Below the pieces are notes generated by a model. The model saw only the letters and a program-made list of their open reading frames with translations. It had not been told where the DNA came from and did not search any database. Of a DNA stretch of 51,643 bases, positions 35,856 to 44,816 are shown piece after piece. Each line of letters starts with the position of its first letter. The first letter of the stretch is position 1. Source of the stretch: Clostridiales bacterium. GTDB taxonomy: Bacteria; Bacillota; Clostridia; Lachnospirales; Cellulosilyticaceae. A program made the position numbers and the translations under genes. Location of the stretch: contig DYCF01000032.1 in NCBI GenBank assembly GCA_019418225.1, positions 1 to 51,643 of the forward strand. Direction: 5' to 3'.

Positions 35856-37238
35856 ATGAGAAGAGAATACTTAAAACTTGATAAGGTAGAAGGCCCCCTC
35901 ATTGTCCTTTCCAACATTGATGGTGTAGCCTATGATGAAATCGTAAATATTAAGCTAGACAATGGGGAAATGCGTAAAGGTAAAGTAATAAAAGTAGATG
36001 GGAAAAGTGTCGTTGTACAGGTCTTTGAAGGTACAACGGGTATTTCTACCCACAATGCTTCTGTTAAATTTACAGGTGAACCATTAAAGTTACCACTTTC
36101 AAGAGAAATCCTAGGACGTTCTTTTAATGGTATTGGTGAACCGGTAGATGGGGCTTATCAAATTATTTCAAAAGATAAATATAATGTTAATGGACGTCCT
36201 ATTAATCCAGTAGCACGTCGTTATCCAAGAAACTTTATTCAAACAGGTATTTCTGCAATTGATGCCTTAATGACACTTATTCGTGGTCAGAAGTTACCTA
36301 TTTTCTCTGGAAATGGTATTGCCCATAATGAACTTGCGGTGCAAATTGTAAAGCAAGCTAAAATTGAAGGCGCCAATGCAGATAACTTTGCTGTAGTATT
36401 TGGTGCCATGGGTGTACGTCATGATGATGCGGCATATTTTACAAGAAGTTTCGAGGCGGCTGGGGTACTCGACCATGTAGTTATGTATCTAAACTTAGCC
36501 GATGACCCTATTACAGAAAGAATTTCAACACCACGTTGTGCGCTAACTGCAGCAGAATATTTGGCATTTGAAGAAAACATGCATGTTCTCGTTGTGCTTA
36601 CAGATATGACAAGTTATGCAGAAGCATTACGTGAAATGTCTTCAACCCGTGGGGAAGTACCTTCTCGTAAAGGTTATCCAGGATATCTTTACAGTGACTT
36701 ATCAACGATTTATGAACGTGCAGGGATGCTTGAAGGCAAAGAAGGTTCTATTACAATGATTCCAATCTTAACCATGCCTAATGATGATATCACACATCCA
36801 ATTCCTGACCTTACTGGATTCATTACAGAAGGGCAAATCGTACTTAACCGTGAGCTAAATCAAAAGGGTATTTATCCACCTATTGATGTATTGCCATCCC
36901 TTTCTCGTTTAATGAAAGATGGCATTGGTGAAGGCTATACAAGAGCTGACCATGCAGACTTATCTAACCAGATTTTCTCTTCATACTCTCACGTACAAGA
37001 TGTAAGATCACTGGCACAAATCATTGGTGAAGATGATTTAGGGGATGTAGATAAACTGTATTTAAAATTCGGTAGAGCTTTTGAGGAAGCTTTCGTGGCA
37101 CAAGGCGCAAATGAAAATAGGAGTATGGTTGAAACGTTAGAGCTTGGCTGGAAAATCTTATCTATCTTACCAAAATCAGAACTCGATAGACTAGATCCAG
37201 AACTTATTGAGCAACACTATAAAGGTAAAAAGGACTGA
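35856..37238 (+). CDS. ntpB: V-type ATPase non-catalytic subunit B
   Basis: A 460-residue nucleotide-binding partner of subunit A. It has the typical GISAIDALMTLIRGQKLPIF segment, where a degenerate P-loop marks the non-catalytic role, and the TDMTSYAEALREMSSTR motif. AAGGAAAGG lies upstream of the ATG, 19 bp after ntpA. Confidence 0.96.
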   Translation: MRREYLKLDKVEGPLIVLSNIDGVAYDEIVNIKLDNGEMRKGKVIKVDGKSVVVQVFEGTTGISTHNASVKFTGEPLKLPLSREILGRSFNGIGEPVDGAYQIISKDKYNVNGRPINPVARRYPRNFIQTGISAIDALMTLIRGQKLPIFSGNGIAHNELAVQIVKQAKIEGANADNFAVVFGAMGVRHDDAAYFTRSFEAAGVLDHVVMYLNLADDPITERISTPRCALTAAEYLAFEENMHVLVVLTDMTSYAEALREMSSTRGEVPSRKGYPGYLYSDLSTIYERAGMLEGKEGSITMIPILTMPNDDITHPIPDLTGFITEGQIVLNRELNQKGIYPPIDVLPSLSRLMKDGIGEGYTRADHADLSNQIFSSYSHVQDVRSLAQIIGEDDLGDVDKLYLKFGRAFEEAFVAQGANENRSMVETLELGWKILSILPKSELDRLDPELIEQHYKGKKD

Positions 37239-37244
37239 TAACTT

Positions 37245-37862
37245 ATGGCTGTTCTTGTTGCACCAACCAAATCAAATCTTATTAAAGCCAAATCTTCATT
37301 AGAACTTTCTAGTAAAGGTTTTGAGCTCTTAGACAAAAAGCGAAACGTTTTAATCAAAGAAATGATGAATCTTGTAGACCGTGCCAAAATGATTCAAGGA
37401 AGTATTTATACGACGATTCAAGAAGCTTATGATTACTTACAACAAGTCAATGTAAGTATGGGAATTAAGAATGTAGAGAATCTCGCTAAGAGTATTCCAA
37501 AGGATGAGGAGTTTGAGATTCTTTTAAAGAGCGTCATGGGTGTAGATATCCCAACGATTAAATATGAAAAAAAGCAAGTGTCACCTAGCTATGGTTTTCA
37601 TAATAGTACACTCGTACTTGATGCAGCAGCAGAGAAATTCAGAGAAGCACGTTATATGATGTATGAACTTGCAGAAATTGATAACTGTATTTTTAAGTTA
37701 GCAAAAGAAATTCAAAAAACGCAAAAACGTACGAATGCACTTCAACATATTCAAATACCAAAGTACAAAGAACAAGTGAAATATATTCAAGAAGCCCTTG
37801 AAGAAAAAGAGCGTGAAGATTTCTTTAGACTTAAACGTGTCAAGGGAAGAAGCGACTCATAA
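37245..37862 (+). CDS. ntpD: V-type ATPase subunit D (central axle)
   Basis: A 205-residue antiparallel coiled-coil axle that turns inside the A3B3 head. The family signature PTKSNLIKAKSSLELSSKGF is at the N-terminus, and a second long helix is at the C-terminus (KTQKRTNALQHIQIPKYKEQ). It is the last gene of the operon, 6 bp after ntpB. No strong terminator was seen before the 6S RNA promoter about 70 bp later. Confidence 0.95.
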   Translation: MAVLVAPTKSNLIKAKSSLELSSKGFELLDKKRNVLIKEMMNLVDRAKMIQGSIYTTIQEAYDYLQQVNVSMGIKNVENLAKSIPKDEEFEILLKSVMGVDIPTIKYEKKQVSPSYGFHNSTLVLDAAAEKFREARYMMYELAEIDNCIFKLAKEIQKTQKRTNALQHIQIPKYKEQVKYIQEALEEKEREDFFRLKRVKGRSDS

Positions 37863-37929
37863 AGTTATTTTTGTACCACAGTATGCATATAATATAGAAG
37901 GAATTGGAAATCAAAGTTTAAAAATTCCC

Positions 37930-37957
37930 TTGCAAAAAAAGTAGAAAATGATATAAT
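37930..37957 (+). promoter_or_regulatory. Promoter of the 6S RNA gene
   Basis: TTGCAA (37930-37935), 16-bp spacer, TATAAT (37952-37957), placing the start of transcription near 37964. Confidence 0.75.
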
Positions 37958-37963
37958 AAAGAC

Positions 37964-38175
37964 AAGTTAAAACAAGGCGGATAACCTGGAGTGTACGACA
38001 ACCTGTTATTTTGAACCTACAAATTGTGCACGGGAGTCTGATTTCCCATGCGAGCTATGCTAGGCCACAAGCTAATTCCCTTTGGGCAGTGGAAAGCAAA
38101 ATGCGCAGGAAGGACACCCACCTAGACTAGTCTAGGGCGTCAAAATTGCAGGACCGGCATTTTGGGAGCATTGTT
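37964..38175 (+). ncRNA. ssrS: 6S RNA
   Basis: A roughly 210-base noncoding region with its own promoter and terminator. The layout fits 6S RNA: the 5' part GGAGTGTACGACAACCTGTTATTTTGAACC resembles in order the closing stem and bulge sequence of the family (given here as positions 37988-38017), a central stem lies around GGGAGTCTGATTTCCCATGC, and a 3' strand contains the short stem CCTAGACTAGTCTAGG. 6S RNA mimics an open promoter and sequesters the housekeeping RNA polymerase in stationary phase. Ends are approximate. SRP RNA, tmRNA and RNase P lack their hallmark sequences here. Confidence 0.75.
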
Positions 38176-38176
38176 A

Positions 38177-38211
38177 AAAAGCATCAACTTCTATGAGTTG
38201 ATGCTTTTTTC
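38177..38211 (+). terminator. Rho-independent terminator of 6S RNA
   Basis: AAAAAGCATCAACT / AGTTGATGCTTTTTT perfect stem with T-run. Confidence 0.9.
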
Positions 38212-38356
38212 GTATGCAAAATAAAAATAAACATGATATAGTTATCATAGATTAGAAAATGCCTATATAAAATAAATAATAGTGAAAAGTTATAATATAG
38301 TAAGGTTATAAGAAGATTATAAGAAAGTTTCATAGATTAAAAGAGAGGAGCGAGCT

Positions 38357-38851
38357 ATGATTTATCGTATAAAGCAGTTTATACAGGCTATATCGGCGAA
38401 GATGACAGTAGAAGATATAGAATTTGTAAAAAGTTATTTAAGTAAAAAAGAACAAGAACTTTTTTTTCAGCTAAAGATTTATGAACAAAGTCATTCTTTA
38501 AGAGTAGCAAAAAACATGATTAAGGAAGACGGCTCTTTAAATGCAGAGGATAAAAGAGAGCGTATTCGTATTGGATTATTACATGATATTGGGAAAATCA
38601 AATATCCTTTAAATCCTATAGAAAAAAGTATAATTGTTGTATTAGATAAGATTACTGGGGGAAGAATAAGTAAAGCGAGAAGACTAAAAATTGTGAAATG
38701 TTATTATGAGCATCCCCAGTTAGGGTATGAGTTACTGAGTGAGATAGGTGGTTATGAAGTAGAATTTTTACAAGCTATTAAAAATCATCATGAGCCACAA
38801 CCTAGAACTGAAAAAGTCCGCCTTTTAAAGCAATGTGATGATGCTGCATAA
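38357..38851 (+). CDS. HD-domain phosphohydrolase-like protein
   Basis: A 164-residue protein with an HD metal-dependent phosphohydrolase core: SHSLRVA, LLHDIGK, YYEHPQLG and NHHEP supply the His/Asp ligands in the usual order. The C-terminus stops soon after the last motif (LLKQCDDAA). This class acts on nucleotides or cyclic nucleotides; the substrate is not predictable. AGAGAGGAG precedes the ATG. It stands alone between 6S RNA and a metal-responsive promoter. Confidence 0.8.
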   Translation: MIYRIKQFIQAISAKMTVEDIEFVKSYLSKKEQELFFQLKIYEQSHSLRVAKNMIKEDGSLNAEDKRERIRIGLLHDIGKIKYPLNPIEKSIIVVLDKITGGRISKARRLKIVKCYYEHPQLGYELLSEIGGYEVEFLQAIKNHHEPQPRTEKVRLLKQCDDAA

Positions 38852-38868
38852 AAACGGTTTATTTGACA

Positions 38869-38897
38869 TTGCAAATCATTTGCAACTGATGTATAAT
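38869..38897 (+). promoter_or_regulatory. Promoter with overlapping Fur-family operator 1
   Basis: TTGCAA (38869-38874), 17 bp, TATAAT (38892-38897). The 17-bp palindrome TTGCAAATCATTTGCAA (38869-38885) covers the -35 box and most of the spacer, so bound repressor would block RNA polymerase. Confidence 0.75.
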
Positions 38898-38906
38898 AGA
38901 ATGCAG

Positions 38907-38923
38907 ATGCAAATTATTTGCAA
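38907..38923 (+). promoter_or_regulatory. Fur-family operator 2
   Basis: TGCAAATTATTTGCA (38908-38922) is the same dyad as operator 1 with a changed centre, downstream of the -10 box and just before the ribosome binding site. Two matching sites around one promoter point to cooperative control by the Fur-like protein encoded in the operon. Confidence 0.75.
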
Positions 38924-38939
38924 AAAGGAGGATTAGACC

Positions 38940-39818
38940 ATGCATGAGATATTACATGGATTAGAGCATGCAATAGAGCACGCGTTTTTAGATAGTTTTA
39001 CAGTATTACCATTTTTATTTTTAGTATATTTATTAATCAATTACTTAGAGCAAAGCAAGAGTAGTGCTAAATATGAGAAGTTAATTGGCAAAAAGGGCAT
39101 TGGTCCTATTGTGGGTGGCTTAGTAGGATGCCTGCCACAATGTGGTTTTTCAGTAGTAGGTTCAAATCTTTATGGCAAGCGTTTAATTAGTCTTGGGACT
39201 TTAATGGCAATTTTTATTTCGACATCAGATGAAGCCATTCCTATTTTATTTGCAAATCCAGGGATGTTAAAAACAGTAGGTTTAGTACTTATTATGAAAG
39301 TTATTTTAGCGATTGTAATTGGTATTGTACTTGACTTTATTATGCGTCAAAAAGAAGGTTCAGTAGAGGCGGTAGAGAAGGAACTTAGTCACAAACATTG
39401 CTGCGGCGATACTTGTTGCGGTGGTGAAACAGGTGGGATTTGGAAGCGTACTTTAGTACATACTTTCAAAGTTTTTGCATATATCTTAGTGATTAACTTA
39501 ATACTTAATGGTATAATTGAGTTTGTAGGAGAAGATTCATTAGGTACAATCTTACTCACAGATAGCGTATGGCAACCAGCATTAGCTGCATTAATTGGAC
39601 TTATCCCAAACTGTGCTGCATCAATTGTAATTACAGAAATGTTTGTTGCAGGCACATTAAGCTTTGGGGCACTTATTGCAGGATTATGTACAGGTGCAGG
39701 GATTGGTCTTGTAGTTTTATTTAAAGCAAATAAAAACTTAAAAGAGAACTTAAAAATCGTAGGGCTCTTATACATCTTAGGGACAGTAGCAGGTATGCTT
39801 ATACAGCTCGTGATTTAA
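38940..39818 (+). CDS. Putative heavy-metal/manganese exporter (ArsP_2-like)
   Basis: A 292-residue polytopic membrane protein with about eight to ten helices in two similar halves (GCLPQCGFSVVGSNLYGKRL in the first, GLIPNCAASIVITEMFVAG in the second), the layout of the putative 10TM heavy-metal exporters. A central cytoplasmic loop is His/Cys-rich (SHKHCCGDTCCGGE), a likely metal site, and the N-terminus has several His. AAGGAGG lies upstream. It is co-transcribed with a Fur-family gene 25 bp downstream and controlled by paired operators, which supports metal homeostasis. The metal itself (Mn, Zn, Fe or other) is unknown. Confidence 0.8.
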   Translation: MHEILHGLEHAIEHAFLDSFTVLPFLFLVYLLINYLEQSKSSAKYEKLIGKKGIGPIVGGLVGCLPQCGFSVVGSNLYGKRLISLGTLMAIFISTSDEAIPILFANPGMLKTVGLVLIMKVILAIVIGIVLDFIMRQKEGSVEAVEKELSHKHCCGDTCCGGETGGIWKRTLVHTFKVFAYILVINLILNGIIEFVGEDSLGTILLTDSVWQPALAALIGLIPNCAASIVITEMFVAGTLSFGALIAGLCTGAGIGLVVLFKANKNLKENLKIVGLLYILGTVAGMLIQLVI

Positions 39819-39843
39819 ATGAGTGAAAAGAGGGGTTTAATAT

Positions 39844-40257
39844 ATGGACGAAGATATCTTGGTGCATCTAGGTATAAAAGTAACAAAGCAACGTAAAATA
39901 ATTATGGAGATCTTAGAGGGGGCAGAACAACCTTTAACAGCCGATGAAATTTACGATAAGGTAGAAGATAAAGACACCATCAATTATTCAACTGTCTATA
40001 GAACCCTTGGCACTTTAAGTGAAAAAGGAGCAGTTACTAAAGCAGGTGAGCCAGGTGGCAAAACCTACTATCAGTTAAAACGTCATAATCATGCACATGA
40101 ACTGGAATGTGTAGAATGTCATAAACATATTACAATCGAGCAGTGTCCATTAGAGGCATTTAGTCGAATGTTGAGTAAAGAAACAGGCTTTGTAATAACA
40201 GAGCACAACTTACAAATTAAAGGGATTTGCCCAGAGTGTGCAAAGCATCATAAATAA
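39844..40257 (+). CDS. Fur-family metalloregulator (Zur/PerR/Fur-like)
   Basis: A 137-residue repressor. The winged helix is in LTADEIYDKV and NYSTVYRTLGTLSEKGAV. The HNHAHELEC segment gives the regulatory metal site, and ECVECH with CPEC forms the structural zinc site. These features occur in Fur, Zur and PerR alike, so the sensed metal is not decided. It probably represses its own operon through the two dyads at 38869 and 38907. A terminator follows at 40271. Confidence 0.9.
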   Translation: MDEDILVHLGIKVTKQRKIIMEILEGAEQPLTADEIYDKVEDKDTINYSTVYRTLGTLSEKGAVTKAGEPGGKTYYQLKRHNHAHELECVECHKHITIEQCPLEAFSRMLSKETGFVITEHNLQIKGICPECAKHHK

Positions 40258-40270
40258 ATTGATATGGATA

Positions 40271-40323
40271 AAAAAACTAGCGAGATGCCATGTGTGGAAC
40301 ACGGTAATCTCGCTAGTTTTTTA
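40271..40323 (+). terminator. Rho-independent terminator after the fur-like gene
   Basis: AAAACTAGCGAGAT / ATCTCGCTAGTTTT stem and T-run. Confidence 0.85.
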
Positions 40324-40403
40324 GTAAGGAGTTCTTTTTAAGGACAGGCGGGCATAAGTATATATGAAAAGATTTTATGAGTTACTTATGAGGAGGGATG
40401 AGG

Positions 40404-42662
40404 ATGTTCATTAAAAAACAGGTGAAGGAAGTAGCACCCGTTAAGCAAAAAGAGCCTAGACGTATTAAACCATTACAGACAGTATGTGGGGTATTGTTAT
40501 TGGTGGCATTTTGGTACATTGCCGTGGGGCAAGCTATTTTACCAAGCGGTGGTGGTGGACTCTTTGGTAAAGCAGAGCAAATGAAAGCATATGAGATACC
40601 TTGCACACAAGCTTATGTGGCTAAAATCATAGATCTGACATTAGCAGAAGACAAGATAGAGGAAGTGCAAGATGCACTTTGGTATGAAAAATACTACAAG
40701 GTTTTAGAGGAGGAGTTAGGGGTAAGCAGTTTAAATATAGAGGAGGCTTTAAATCCTATTACATATAAACAGGTGGAAGAGATTTTAAAGGCTATCTTTG
40801 GAGAACAATATCATATTAGTTTAGGTATGGATGAGCAGGCTCTTGCAAAAGACATCTCAGTCAATGAATTTATGCAAGCTTATCAAAAAGTGCTAGAAGG
40901 TGTTGGAAAAAAATTGGATTTGGAGGAGCGAGATATTGTTATATTGGCTACTCCTGCTGATAATGTAGGATTAAATGCTTGGCAGTTAGCTTCAGCAGGA
41001 GGCATTTATCATTTTGAAGGACTTATACTGGAACCTTTAAAAGGCAAAACAGTACGCGCTTTAGTTAAAAATAGTGAAATATTAAGTATAGAAGGTATTT
41101 TGAGCCAGCAAAGTGTGATTAAAACATGTAAGATAGAGAAAATCAATGATAAAACAGTAACTGTGGAAGTCAATAAATTACATTTAACTTATGTAAATAA
41201 GGGGATTTCAATTGAAAGCGAAGGTAAAAATGGTGCTTTAACACTAGATGGAGAAAAGGCTATAGCCTTTGAAGAACGCATTGGAGAAAATAAAGAAGTA
41301 GGCCAAGCAGTAAAAACAGCTAGCAGTGGAACGGGCAATATAAATATACGGGTACTTCTTTCGGATGGCGGAGAATATAATCAGATAAGTGTGAAGTTGA
41401 AGGGAAATGGGCAGTATAAAGTGACTTACAATGGAAAGACCTCTAAGCTAGATGCAGATACCTATTGGGAGGATAAAGACTTTAAATGGGTAGAGGGCGC
41501 TGATGTCGTCCGTTTTGAACCTATAAAGGCAGAAAGTGAATTAACGATTTATACAATTACGAAGGCAAGTGGAGTACCTACCTATAAGGGAGCTTTAGAA
41601 GTTAGAAAAGATGGAGACCATTATATCCTTGTCAATGAAGTGAATATGGAAGACTATGTCGCAGGTGTCATTCCAAGCGAAATGCCAACGAGTTATGGGA
41701 TTGAGGCATTAAAGGTTCAGGCTATAGCAGCTAGAACGTATGCATATGCAGCAATGCAGGGGGAAAAGTTTGCGGCATATGACGCGCAGATAGATGATAC
41801 TACCGCGTCTCAAGTGTATAATAATACATCCCCAGATGAAGCTGCTTATGAAGCAGCGCAATTAACAGCAGGGCAAATCTTAGAAAATAAAGAAGGGCAG
41901 CCTATTAGCAGTAAGTTTTTTGCAACTTCCTGTGGGTATACAGCAAACTATGGTGATGTATGGGCAGGTGAAAGCTTCCCTAGCTATACGCCTGATTATT
42001 TAGTTTCAGAAAAGCAATATGAGGGCAATGATGTAGTAAGTGATATGCAAAATGAAGAAGATGCAGAGAAATTCTTTAAGCTTGGGGCGGATGACATTGA
42101 AGCTTATGATGAAGAGTCACCTTGGTTTAGGTGGCAGGTAACCCTTACCAATAAACAGCTGACAGCTCTTATAAGTCCAGCTATTGCAAAACTCAGTGAA
42201 AGTTCACCAAGCCTTGTAAAAGTTAAGACTAAGACGGGAGATTGGGAAAGTCAGACAGTTAAAGATATTGGTAGCATTAAAGCACTTAAGGTGATGGGCA
42301 GAGGTGAAGGCGGGAATATATTGGCCTTACAAGTAGAAGGTGAAAATGCCACAGTTAAGGTCAATACAGAATATCTTATCCGTAGCTTGTTTGCAAGTAA
42401 TGAGAATCAGTCGCTACAGGTGACAAGAAGTGATGGCAGTTTATCAGGAAGTATGTCCTTACTACCAAGTGCATTTTTTGCCATTGATACCAATAAAGAT
42501 GACAGCGTAACACTTTATGGTGGTGGATTCGGACATGGTGTAGGCATGAGTCAAGATGGCGCCAAAGGTATGGCAGAAATGGGCAAAGATTATATGGAGA
42601 TTATTGAGCACTTTTACCCTACTTTGGAAGTTGCGATGATTTCCAATGAATATGTTAATTGA
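40404..42662 (+). CDS. SpoIID/LytB-domain cell wall protein
   Basis: A 752-residue secreted or anchored protein. After a basic N-terminus is one membrane segment (LQTVCGVLLLVAFWYIAVG). The middle is an unassigned region; the C-terminal half is a SpoIID-type domain with VNMEDYVAGVIPSEMP, where Glu is the likely catalytic acid, the AIAARTYAYAAM motif, SCGYTANYGDVW and GGGFGHGVGMSQDGAKG. SpoIID is a lytic transglycosylase in spore engulfment; this larger homologue more likely remodels peptidoglycan in growing cells or sporulation. ATG 40404 is chosen because AGGAGGG then lies 6 bases away; ATG 40398 abuts it. Confidence 0.85.
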   Translation: MFIKKQVKEVAPVKQKEPRRIKPLQTVCGVLLLVAFWYIAVGQAILPSGGGGLFGKAEQMKAYEIPCTQAYVAKIIDLTLAEDKIEEVQDALWYEKYYKVLEEELGVSSLNIEEALNPITYKQVEEILKAIFGEQYHISLGMDEQALAKDISVNEFMQAYQKVLEGVGKKLDLEERDIVILATPADNVGLNAWQLASAGGIYHFEGLILEPLKGKTVRALVKNSEILSIEGILSQQSVIKTCKIEKINDKTVTVEVNKLHLTYVNKGISIESEGKNGALTLDGEKAIAFEERIGENKEVGQAVKTASSGTGNINIRVLLSDGGEYNQISVKLKGNGQYKVTYNGKTSKLDADTYWEDKDFKWVEGADVVRFEPIKAESELTIYTITKASGVPTYKGALEVRKDGDHYILVNEVNMEDYVAGVIPSEMPTSYGIEALKVQAIAARTYAYAAMQGEKFAAYDAQIDDTTASQVYNNTSPDEAAYEAAQLTAGQILENKEGQPISSKFFATSCGYTANYGDVWAGESFPSYTPDYLVSEKQYEGNDVVSDMQNEEDAEKFFKLGADDIEAYDEESPWFRWQVTLTNKQLTALISPAIAKLSESSPSLVKVKTKTGDWESQTVKDIGSIKALKVMGRGEGGNILALQVEGENATVKVNTEYLIRSLFASNENQSLQVTRSDGSLSGSMSLLPSAFFAIDTNKDDSVTLYGGGFGHGVGMSQDGAKGMAEMGKDYMEIIEHFYPTLEVAMISNEYVN

Positions 42663-42692
42663 CAAAGAGATGTGCAATTATAGATTTTGAGT

Positions 42693-42783
42693 AAAGAGGT
42701 CTGCAATTATAAGTGAGTTTTATGGTAACAAAAAGTGCTTAAATGATAAGTAAGATTACAATAGATATGCAATTATAGAACTA
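42693..42783 (+). repeat. Left copy of a 91-bp direct repeat flanking the defence cassette
   Basis: This aligns without gaps to 50159-50249, with about 78 of 91 bases identical by eye. It contains two TGCAATTATA boxes exactly 66 bp apart (42702 and 42768); a third box lies just upstream at 42673. A perfect 17-bp hairpin follows at once. Confidence 0.85.
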
Positions 42784-42827
42784 AGTTAAGTATAAGAGTT
42801 ATTTTATACTTAACTTAGTTTTTTTGT
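42779..42827 (+). terminator. Hairpin with T-run downstream of the left repeat
   Basis: Perfect 17-bp stem AACTAAGTTAAGTATAA / TTATACTTAACTTAGTT with an 8-base loop and seven T residues. It could end a small RNA from the repeat, or end transcription from the spoIID-domain gene. A TATAAT at 42828-42833 may serve the cassette, though its -35 box is weak. Confidence 0.75.
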
Positions 42828-42877
42828 TATAATAAATTAAATATTATAAGAATTAAGTATATGGTGAGGGATAATAG

Positions 42878-44815
42878 ATGGAATTAGTGTATATATGGGT
42901 GGAGAAATATAACAATCTAGAAAATATAGAAATAAACTTTGATACACAGTATGCAATTCATTATGACAAAGAACAAAATATAATAGATGTAAAAAAGAAA
43001 GATACTAAAATTAGTGAAGGTTTTTTTGGAAAAAATATATCTAATATAACTGCTATAGTAGGAAAAAATGGAGTTGGAAAGAGTACGTTATTGAGATGTA
43101 TTATGGATATTTTAAGGTATAGATCAGAAAACAGTGGAAAAGGTTTTAAGCATATTTTATGTCTTAAGACTGAAGAAAATAAATTAAGATTTATAGCTTC
43201 TGATAATGAAAAGGTGGAAATAAAACATGAATTAGATAATGATTCTATAGAGTTAGAAGTAAGAAAATACATAGAGAAGAAATATGTGGAAAACATTACA
43301 CAATCAATGATATCTAAGATTATATATATAAGTAATGCAATTGATTGGAATGACTTTTTGATGTCTAAGGGCGAAGAAGTAGATAATATAAAAGATATGT
43401 CTACAGGAGCATTATTAAGAAGAAAAGAAACAGGAAATAATAGTTATCAACAAAGTAGAGAAAATAGTATACTTGATTATCATTATGATGATATATTCAG
43501 ACAAGTAAATTTTATTAGTAAATATTCGAGATATAGGGAACAAATTCAGTTTAAATTACCTAATAAAATAGGTATAAGTGTAAAAATTATAACAGGAGAG
43601 ACGAGGATACAAGAGGAAAAAAATGAAATATTAAAAGAAATCAATTTTGAAAGAGATATTATAGAGAGTTTTATTGCTAGGTTTTTTAGTGATAGCTGGC
43701 AGGACAATAAAGAAGATATAATAAGAAGAATCTTAAGGGGAGTACTAGTAAATTATATTTATGGTACACTAGCATCATTTGGAAAAGATGATAAAGAGTT
43801 TGAGAATGTATATAAGATTATAGTTAAACTTGAAAATGAAGAGTCATTAAAACAAGATTATATTAAGATCATAAATAAATTTTTAGCAGAATTAGATGAG
43901 AGAAAGTTGGAAGATACTAAAAGACTAGAAAAGCTTAAGGAATTTATTGGGTGGATTATTGAAAATAAATCAAAAATAAAATGTAATCAATATAATCTTA
44001 GTGCGTTCTATATGGAGTTAGAAGAAATTGATATATTAAAAGAATTTTTTAATAAGTATATGGCAACTTGTATATATAAATATTATTTAACATTTTCTTG
44101 GGTACTTAGTTCAGGAGAGTGTATGCTACTTAATATGTATGCAAGAATTTATGATGCACGGAATAGTTATTGGGGTGAATGGCAAGATGAGAGTAATGAT
44201 TTATTGCTTATTATTGATGAAGCAGACATGGGATTTCATCCAGAATGGCAAAGAAAATATATAAAATCATTATTGAATTTTATATCAATAGTATGTGCAG
44301 ATGCTCAAGTGCAAATTGTTTTATCAACACATTCTCCATTGATACTGTCTGATATTCCAAGTAGCAATATTGTTAGACTATCATATAGTAATGATGGAAC
44401 TATTGTGGAACAAATGAGAAAAGAAACGTTTGGTGCTAATATACACAATTTATTTAGAGATACATTTTTTATGGATTCAACCATAGGGGAGTTTGCTAAG
44501 AGCAAAATTGATGAAGTGATTGAACTGATTAATAGTGGTGAAGAAAGCGAAAAGATGAGTAGAGATAGGGCAAAAGAAATTATTCAATTAATTGGAGAAC
44601 CTATTATTAGGCATAAATTGGAACATATGTATTATGAGCGTTTTCCAGAGGAGAAGGAAATGGATATAAGTAGCTATAAAGAGTATATACAAGTATTAGA
44701 AGAAAGGCTTAATAATAAAAATATAGATAGTATTCAATTGAAGCAACTAGAAACTCAAATGGAAAGTGTATTAAAGCAAATAAAAACAATAAATAATAGG
44801 GGTATAGAAGGATAA
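42878..44815 (+). CDS. PtuA-like ABC/OLD-type ATPase (Septu-like defence)
   Basis: A 645-residue P-loop ATPase of the AAA_15/AAA_21 (OLD/SMC-like) class. Walker A is GKNGVGKS (residues 62-69), a signature-like SSGE precedes NMYARIYD, and Walker B is LLLIIDEADMGFHPEW followed by LSTHSPLILSD. No TOPRIM nuclease domain follows; instead there is a helical tail containing FGANIHNLFRDTFFMDS, a motif seen in ATPases paired with HNH partners. It ends one base before an HNH gene, the PtuA-PtuB arrangement of Septu phage defence. Function is inferred from architecture and pairing. The gene is visibly more A/T-rich than its neighbours, suggesting transfer. Confidence 0.8.
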   Translation: MELVYIWVEKYNNLENIEINFDTQYAIHYDKEQNIIDVKKKDTKISEGFFGKNISNITAIVGKNGVGKSTLLRCIMDILRYRSENSGKGFKHILCLKTEENKLRFIASDNEKVEIKHELDNDSIELEVRKYIEKKYVENITQSMISKIIYISNAIDWNDFLMSKGEEVDNIKDMSTGALLRRKETGNNSYQQSRENSILDYHYDDIFRQVNFISKYSRYREQIQFKLPNKIGISVKIITGETRIQEEKNEILKEINFERDIIESFIARFFSDSWQDNKEDIIRRILRGVLVNYIYGTLASFGKDDKEFENVYKIIVKLENEESLKQDYIKIINKFLAELDERKLEDTKRLEKLKEFIGWIIENKSKIKCNQYNLSAFYMELEEIDILKEFFNKYMATCIYKYYLTFSWVLSSGECMLLNMYARIYDARNSYWGEWQDESNDLLLIIDEADMGFHPEWQRKYIKSLLNFISIVCADAQVQIVLSTHSPLILSDIPSSNIVRLSYSNDGTIVEQMRKETFGANIHNLFRDTFFMDSTIGEFAKSKIDEVIELINSGEESEKMSRDRAKEIIQLIGEPIIRHKLEHMYYERFPEEKEMDISSYKEYIQVLEERLNNKNIDSIQLKQLETQMESVLKQIKTINNRGIEG

Positions 44816-44816
44816 G

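Noticed and set aside
37964..38175. Noncoding RNA considered as SRP RNA, tmRNA or RNase P RNA
   Set aside because: The SRP tetraloop region, the tmRNA tag frame and the conserved RNase P core are absent; layout and flanks fit 6S RNA better.
42673..42777. Three TGCAATTATA boxes considered as a CRISPR remnant
   Set aside because: The repeat is only 10 bp, spacings are 29 and 66 bp, and no cas gene is nearby.
42663..42877. Region upstream of the PtuA-like gene considered as a retron noncoding RNA
   Set aside because: Ptu-type effectors occur with retrons, but no reverse transcriptase gene is in the cassette.
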